DNA of 35,051 nt from positions 1 to 35,051 of the forward strand of contig CAJNDS010002709.1 of assembly GCA_905221605.1 (NCBI GenBank), in the 5' to 3' direction. A program made the position numbers and the translations under genes. This DNA comes from Symbiodinium natans. Lineage: Eukaryota; Sar; Dinophyceae; Suessiales; Symbiodiniaceae. The notes under the pieces were generated by a model, which worked only from the letters and a program-made list of their open reading frames with translations, was not told the DNA's origin and searched no databases. Positions 28,719 through 35,051 of this stretch are shown here, in pieces (the first letter of the stretch is position 1; every line of letters starts with the position of its first letter).

Positions 28719-29556
28719 AAATTATTTAAATCCGACGCCTCAATTAAATAATTTTATTAGACCGTAGGATTTAAATGATTTAATTGGTTTATGGCTTGGC
28801 TGAGTCCCCCCACAATTAAATTGATTTAAACGATTTAAACGATTTAAACGATTTAAACGATTCCAATTAAATCGTTTAAATCCGACGCCTCAATTAAATA
28901 ATTTAATTCGACCGTAGGATTTAAACTATTTAATTGGGTCCAATTAAATCGTTTAAATCCGACGCCTCAATTAAATAATTTAATTGGACCGTAGGATTTA
29001 AACGATTTAATTGGGCCCAATTAAATCGTTTACATCGTTTAAATTAATTTAATTGTGGTGGGAGGTGAGTACAGACAGGCACAGAGCCAATTAGATTATT
29101 TAAATCCGACGCCTCAATTAATTAATTTTATTAGACCGTAGGATTTAAATGATTTAATTGGTTTATGGCTTGGCTGAGTCCCCCCACAATTAAATTAATT
29201 TAAACGATTTAAACGATTTAAACGATTTAATTGGGTCCAATTAAATCGTTTAAATCCGACGCCTCAATTAAATAATTTAATTCGACCGTAGGATTTAAAC
29301 GATTTAATTGGGTCCAATTAAATCGTTGAAATCCGACGCCTCAATTAAATAATTTAATTGGACCGTAGGATTTAAACGATTTAATTGGGCCCAATTAAAT
29401 CGTTTAAATCCGACGCCTCAATTAAATAATTTAAATAGACCGTAGGATTTAAACGATTTAATTGGATCCAATTAAATCGTTTAAATCGTTTAAATCGTTT
29501 AAATTAATTTAATTGTGGTGGGAGGTGAGTACAGACAGGCACAGAGCCAATTAGAT

Positions 29557-29604
<48 letters not shown>

Positions 29605-31180
29605 CTGTTTTTTTTTTTAAATCCGACGCCCTCAATTAAAACAATTAATAGACCGTAGGATTTTCTTTCTTTGTTCTCTTTGGTTGTCCTTTTTTTTTTC
29701 TTTTCTGGGTGTATTTTAAATGATTTATTGGTTTATGGCTTGGCTGAGTCCCCCCACAAGTAAATTATTTAAACGATTTAAACGATTTAAAGATTTAAAA
29801 CGTTATTGGGGCCAAGTAAATCGTTTAAATTCCGACGCCTCAATTTTAGAAATTTAATTCGACGTAGGATTAAACGATTTAATTGGGTCCAAGTTAATCG
29901 TGTTTTTTATAAATCCGACGGCCAATAAAGTAATTTATTGGAACGTAATTAAAAACGATTATTGGGGCCCAATTAAAGTTTAATGTTTAAATAGTTTTTT
30001 TTGTAATCGTTTTTAAATTAATTTACTTGGGGGGAGGGGATACAAGACAGGCACAGAGCCAATTAAATTATTTAGATCCGACGCCTCAATTAAATAATTT
30101 AATCAGACCGTAGGATTTAAATGATTTAATTGGTTTATGGCTTGGCTGAGTCCCCCCACAATTAAATTAATTTAAACGATTTAAACGATTTAAACGATTT
30201 AAACGATTTAAACGATTTAATTGGGTCCAATTAAATCGTTTAAATCCGACGCCTCAATTAAATAATTTAATTCGACCGTAGGAATTAAACGATTTAATTG
30301 GGTCCAATTAAATCGTTTAAATCCGACGCCTCAATTAAATAATTTAATTGGACCGTAGGATTTACACGATTTAATTGGGCCCAATTAAATCGTTTAAATC
30401 GTTTAAATCGTTTAAATTATTTTAATTGTGGTGGGAGGTGAGTACAGACAGGCACAGAGCCAATTAAATTATTTAAATCCGACGCCTCAATTAAATAATT
30501 TAATTAGACCGTAGGATTTAAATGATTTAATTGGTTTATGGCTTGGCTGAGTCCCCCCACAATTAAATTAATTTAAACGATTTAAACGGTTTAAACGATT
30601 TAAACGATTTAATTGGGTCCAATTAAATCGTTTTGGTTTTTGTTTTTTGTTTTTTGTGTGTTTTTTTTTGTTGGTTAGTTTTTTATTGTGGGGTTTTTTT
30701 TTTTTTTTTGTTTTTTTTTGTTTTTTTTTGTTTTTTTTTTTTTTTTTTCTTGTTTTTTTTTAAATCCGACGCCTCAATTAAATAATCTAAATAGACCGTA
30801 GGATTTAAACGATTTAATTGGGTCCAATTAAATCGTTTAAATCCGACGCCTCAATTAAATAATTTAATTCGACCGTAGGATTTAAACAATTTAATTGGGC
30901 CCAATTAAATCGTTTAAATCCGACGCCTCAATTAAATAATTTAATTGCACCGTAGGATTTAAACGATTTAATTGGACCCAATTAAATCGTTTAAATCGTT
31001 TAAATCATTTAAATTAATTTAATTGTGGTGGGAGGTGAGTATAGACAAGCACAGAGCCAATTAAATTATTTAAATCCGACGCCTTACTTATTCAAAAAAA
31101 TAGGGCGTAGGATTTAAATAATTTAATTAAGCTCTCTCTATTTAAATAGTTTAATTTATTTAAATAAATTAAATTATTTT
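28719..31180. repeat. AT-rich higher-order palindromic array
   Basis: The basic unit is about 70-75 bp: CCAATTAAATCGTTTAAATCC, a core with GACGCCTCAATTAAATAATT, then the mirrored GGATTTAAACGATTTAATTGG. Groups of two or three are separated by two conserved single-orientation segments, one with ATGGCTTGGCTGAGTCCCCC (28791, 29165, 29735, 30137, 30538) and one with GTGGTGGGAGGTGAGTACAG. Higher-order spacing is 374-402, or 570 where extra sequence intervenes. No gene. Confidence 0.9.
29559..30050. repeat. Poly-T run followed by a degraded array segment
   Basis: A T-run of about 45 with one C is followed by array units carrying many single-base gains and losses not seen in neighbouring units. A second T/TG-rich run lies at about 30632-30757. 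Confidence 0.8.
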
Positions 31181-31202
31181 CTGCTTATTAAAAAAAGGAA
31201 TG

Positions 31203-31264
31203 AGCTAAATAGACCCTAAAGGCTGCTCTTTCATGAGCCCGCCGCCTTTAGGGTCTATTTAGCT
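31203..31264. repeat. Perfect 21-bp inverted repeat at the duplication edge
   Basis: Arms AGCTAAATAGACCCTAAAGG(C) at 31203-31223 and the complement at 31244-31264, spacer 20. The right arm lies inside the duplicated block (also present at 22323-22343), while the left arm lies outside it. Confidence 0.9.
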
Positions 31265-34200
31265 TTGGGTTTTTCTTATTGCTTTAAAAGAGCGAATATA
31301 AACATCGTAATACAAAAATACATATTTACACCTACATATGGCACGCAAATCTCATGCCCAGCGGTTCTAGGCCTAGCCGCGCGCCATTACGAACTGCGAA
31401 TTTCTGGTTATTCTTATTTTCATTTGTTTCTCTTTGCTGTCTGTGTATGCGTGTTCTTTTTTCAGCCTGCGTGAAAAAGTCGCTGTTTGGCTGCGGCAGA
31501 AGGGAAAGAGAAGTGAGAGAGGAGAGACAACAAGGAGGCCATTTTAATTTTCTGGAAGGGTATTGAAAAGAAAAGAAAAGACAAGAAACAAGGAGACGGA
31601 TGGCGCTCTTCTTTATCTATCATCTCTCCCTTCCTTGCCTCTCCCGTTTCCCTCTATAATTCAAAAGACAAGACTTTTTTTGGTCTTCGCAGATCTCTCT
31701 CCTCTTCAGGAAGCCCCCTTGCCCGTATTTTGCTTGCTTTCTGAAACGACAAGGAAAACAACGCATAGAAAGAGAGGAAAGGGAATGAAACAATAGGCAG
31801 TGGAGCTCTTCAGTGTCTTTCCCTATCTCTTTTCTTCTTTTTCCTTTTCATTCAATAAGGAAAAGAAGCTTCCTTTTGTGTGTTTTTGAAATTCAAAGAG
31901 AACAGGAGACGGGAAGGGAGAGAGAAAGGAGAGAGGAGAGATCAAAAGGAATGCAATTTTAATGGGAAGAGCAATGAAAAGAATGGAAGAGAAATGAAGA
32001 CAGGAGAGGGAGGTGCAAAATCAGGCTAAGAGAAGATGGTGCTCGTTTTCATCTTTCTTCTCTTGTTCTTTTCCCTGTCAAATAGAAAACAAAAGGAAGA
32101 ACAATGAACCTGCAAAGGAACCCGTTTTCTTTTTCCATTTGGGAACAAGGAAAGAACAGAGGCGATAGGGCGAGAGGAGGGATTTGCTGAAGCATGGGGA
32201 GGGTCTACGGACAAGGAGCCAACCCCGCTCAGTTTCCCCATCCATTGAAACAGGAAAAGAAAGGAACAGGGCCTCCATTCCCCTCTTGTTCTTCCTTTCT
32301 TGTGTTTTTGTCATATCAAGGGGAACAGGAGAAGAGAAGGGAGAGAGAAGAAGAGAGGAGAGACAACAAGGATTGCATTTGTACTGGGAAGAGCAAAGAA
32401 AAGAATAGAAGAGAGATGAATAAAGGAGAGGGAGAGACAAAATAAGGCGCAGAGAAGATGGCACTCTTCTTTATCTATCCTCTCCCCCTTATCTCTCCCT
32501 GCCCTCTTTCTTTTCGAAAAAAGAAAACAAAAAGGAAGAACTATGAGAAGGAGAAGGGGACGGAAAGGAACGGAAAGGATAGGCCGATAGGAGGGGTATG
32601 ATGAAGTATGGCAAGGTCCACGCGCCAGGAGTCACCCTCTGCTTACCCTTCCACTGCCTTATCATACAAGTTCCTTTCTTGCGCTGTATCAGTTGAAAGG
32701 AAACAGAAGGAGAAAAGGGAAAGGGAAGTGAGAGAGGAGAGATGACTTGGACGGCATTTTTCTGGAAGCGCAACTGTACCGGAATGTGGCCACAACAAGC
32801 AGGCCAGGGAGGCTCAGGCGGGGCAACTGTAGCGGAATGTGGCCACAACAAGCAGGCCAGGGAGGCTCAGGCGGGGCAAGTCTCTCCCTAATTAGAAAAC
32901 AACCAATCTTGCTCTTCGCAGATAGATAAGTGCCCTTCTTCCACTTCAGGAAATCGCCTTTCCCAAATTTTGCTTTTTGAAGCGAATAAGAAAAACAACA
33001 GATAAGAAGAGAGGACAGGGAATGACTAGGTAAAGAGAGGGGCTCTTCAATTGCGCGTTACTTTTCCTTCTTGGGGGATGTCCTTTTTTTCTCCCTTGAA
33101 GATGCAGAAAACTATCAAAAGGAACACCCGTTCCATCGCCCATTTACTCTTCAATTCCCTTCCTTATCTCCTATGCTTTTTTCTTTAGTCATTGCAACAG
33201 GAGAAGACAGGAAAAGGGCCTCCATTCCCCTCTTGTTCTTCCTTTCTTGTGTTTTTGTCATATAAAGGGGAACAGGAGAAAGAGAAGGAGAGAGGAGCGA
33301 TGAAAGGAACACAATTTTAAGGGGAAGAGCCAAGAAAAGAATGGAAGAGAGATGCATAAAGGAGAGGGAGAGACAAAACAAGTTGCAAAGAAGATGGCGC
33401 TCTTCTTAATCCATCCCATCTCCCTTATCTCTCCCTTCCCTTTTTCTTTTCGAAATAAGAAAAACTAAGCAGGAAGAATTATGACGAGGAGAAGGGTAAG
33501 GAAAAGAGCAGAAGAGATAGGCCGAAAAGAGTGATATGATGAAGTATGGCAAGGTCCACACGCAAGGAGTCACCCTCTGCTTACCCTCCCACTGCCCTTA
33601 TCATACAAGTTCCTTTCTTGTGGTTTATCAGCTAAACGGAAACAGAAGGAGAGAAAGGAAAGAGAAGTGAGAGAGGAGAGACAACAAGGAGGTCATTTAA
33701 ATTTTCTGGAAGGGTATTGAAAAGAAGAGAAAAGACAAGAAACAAGGAGACGGATGGCACTGATCTTTATCTATCATCTCTCCCTTGCTTGTCTTTCCCT
33801 TTTCCCTCTATAATGAAAAAAAGGCGCCCTCTCTCGTCTTCAGGAACCCGTTCACTTTTTCCGTTTGGGAACAAGGAAAAGAACAGAGGCGATAGGGCGA
33901 GAGGAAGGATTTGCTGAAGCATGGGGAGGGTCTACGGACAAGGAGCCAACCCCGCTCACTTGCCCCATCCATTGTGAAAAGAACAGGGCCTCCATTCCCC
34001 TCTTGTTCTTCCTTTCTTGCGTTTTTGTCATTTCAGGGGGAACAGGAGAAGAGAAGGGAAAGAGAAGGAGCGAGGAGAGATAAAAAGAACACAATTTTAA
34101 TGGGAAGAGCCAAGAAAAGAATAGAAGATAGATGAATAAAGGAGAGGGAGAGACAAAACAAGGCGCAAAGAAGATGGCACTCTTCTTTATCTATCCTCTC

Positions 34201-35051
34201 TCCCTTATCTCTGCAAGGAATAGAACAGACAGGAAGCAAGGAGACGGAGTGACAAAACTTGTCGCAAAGCTTTATATATCTCCCTTGTCTCTCCCTAATT
34301 AGAAAAAACCAATCTTGCTATTCACAGATAGGTGCCCTTCTTCCTCTTCAGGGAATCGTCTTTCCCTTATTTTGCTTTTTGAAGCGAATAAGAAAAACAA
34401 CAGATAAGAAGAGAGGACAGGGAATGACTAGGTAAAGAGAGTAGCTCTTCAATTTTCCTCCCTATCTCTTATGTTACTTTTCCTCCTTGGGGGATGTCCT
34501 TTTTTCTCCCTTGAAGATGCAGAAAACTATCAAAAAGAACACCCGTTCCATCGCCCATATACTCTTCAATTCCCTTCCTTATCTCTTATGCTCTTTTCCT
34601 TATTCATTGCAAGAGGAGAAGACAGGAAAAGGGCCTCCATTCCCCTCTTGTTCTTCCTTTCTTGTGTTTTTGTCATATAAAGGGGAACAGGAGAAGAGAA
34701 GGGGAAGAGAAGGAGAGAGGAGCGATGAAAGGAAGACAATTTTAAGGGGAAGAGCCAAGAAAAGAATGGAAGAGAGATGAATAAAGGAGAGGGAGAGACA
34801 AAACAAGGCGCAAAGAAGATGGCACTCTTCTTTATCTATCCTCTCTCCCTTATCTCTGCAAGGAATAGAACAGACAGGAAGCAAGGAGACGGAGTGACAA
34901 AACTTGTCGCAAAGCTTTATATATCTCCCTTGTCTCTCCCTAATTAGAAAAAACCAATCTTGCTATTCACAGATAGATAGGTGCCCTTCTTCCTCTTCAG
35001 GAAATCGCCTTTCCCTTATTTGGCTTTTTGAAGCGAATAAGAAAAACAACA
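31233..35051. repeat. Duplicated skewed block, right copy (continues past the window)
   Basis: Collinear with 22312-26134 and nearly identical; examples of differences are A/G at 22447/31380 and A/C near 23189/32110. It runs off the window end, so its full length is unknown. Confidence 0.9.

Noticed and set aside
27115-28751. Open frames of 138-277 residues over the 87-bp arrays
   Set aside because: Every frame on both strands is open because the unit lacks stops and is 29 codons long; there is no independent coding evidence.
22433-35000. Many 60-130-residue frames in the purine/pyrimidine-skewed blocks
   Set aside because: The Arg/Lys/Glu-rich or Ser/Leu/Phe-rich composition follows from strand skew; frames overlap on both strands and recur with the tandem units.

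Overview
This is a eukaryotic nuclear window, most likely from a dinoflagellate and possibly a Symbiodiniaceae-like alga. The reasons are repeated (TTTAGGG)n/(CCCTAAA)n tracts, GC-rich genes with few introns, a probable GC-AG intron, introns ending AG|G, Lys/Ala-rich KRPAAAK-type tails, and proteins of the DUF7869 and methylase-like classes that I associate with dinoflagellate transposons. The assignment is inference. I saw no tRNA, rRNA, CRISPR array or prokaryotic operon.

Layout. 1-2350 is telomere-type repeat and gene relics. 2586-18019 (minus strand) is one host gene for a secreted, repeat-domain, probably GPI-anchored protein, cut in two by an 11,626-bp insertion at 5381-17006. The insertion has inverted termini of about 75 bp starting AAGGAGCC and a perfect 4-bp target duplication (AAAG, 5377-5380 and 17007-17010). 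Removing it with one AAAG copy makes the host reading frame continuous. With three inferred introns or junctions, the exons sum to exactly 949 codons including the stop.

The insertion is the most interesting object here. It looks like a large multi-gene DNA transposon with all genes on the minus strand, in this order: a DUF7869 protein of 711 aa (candidate DDE/RNase H-like transposase), possibly a small F-box-like ORF, a basic Lys/Ala-rich protein, a cytosine-methylase-like protein, a large two-exon protein with one apparent frameshift, and a small acidic/basic protein. Six copies of a near-perfect palindrome (core GGCCAGCAAGCTGGCC) lie in its intergenic gaps, and I found none outside it.

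18020-22311 is gene-poor. It holds interstitial telomere arrays in both orientations, including a head-to-head junction at 21859/21860 of the kind expected from telomere-telomere fusion, a MITE-like hairpin between two telomere tracts, and degraded ORFs.

22312-35051 is satellite-like. A purine/pyrimidine-skewed block (22312-26134) recurs almost identically 8.92 kb downstream (31233 to the window end). Between the copies lie two arrays of an 87-bp palindromic unit and an AT-rich higher-order array of palindromic units with a local noisy or decayed block. I see no convincing gene in this part.
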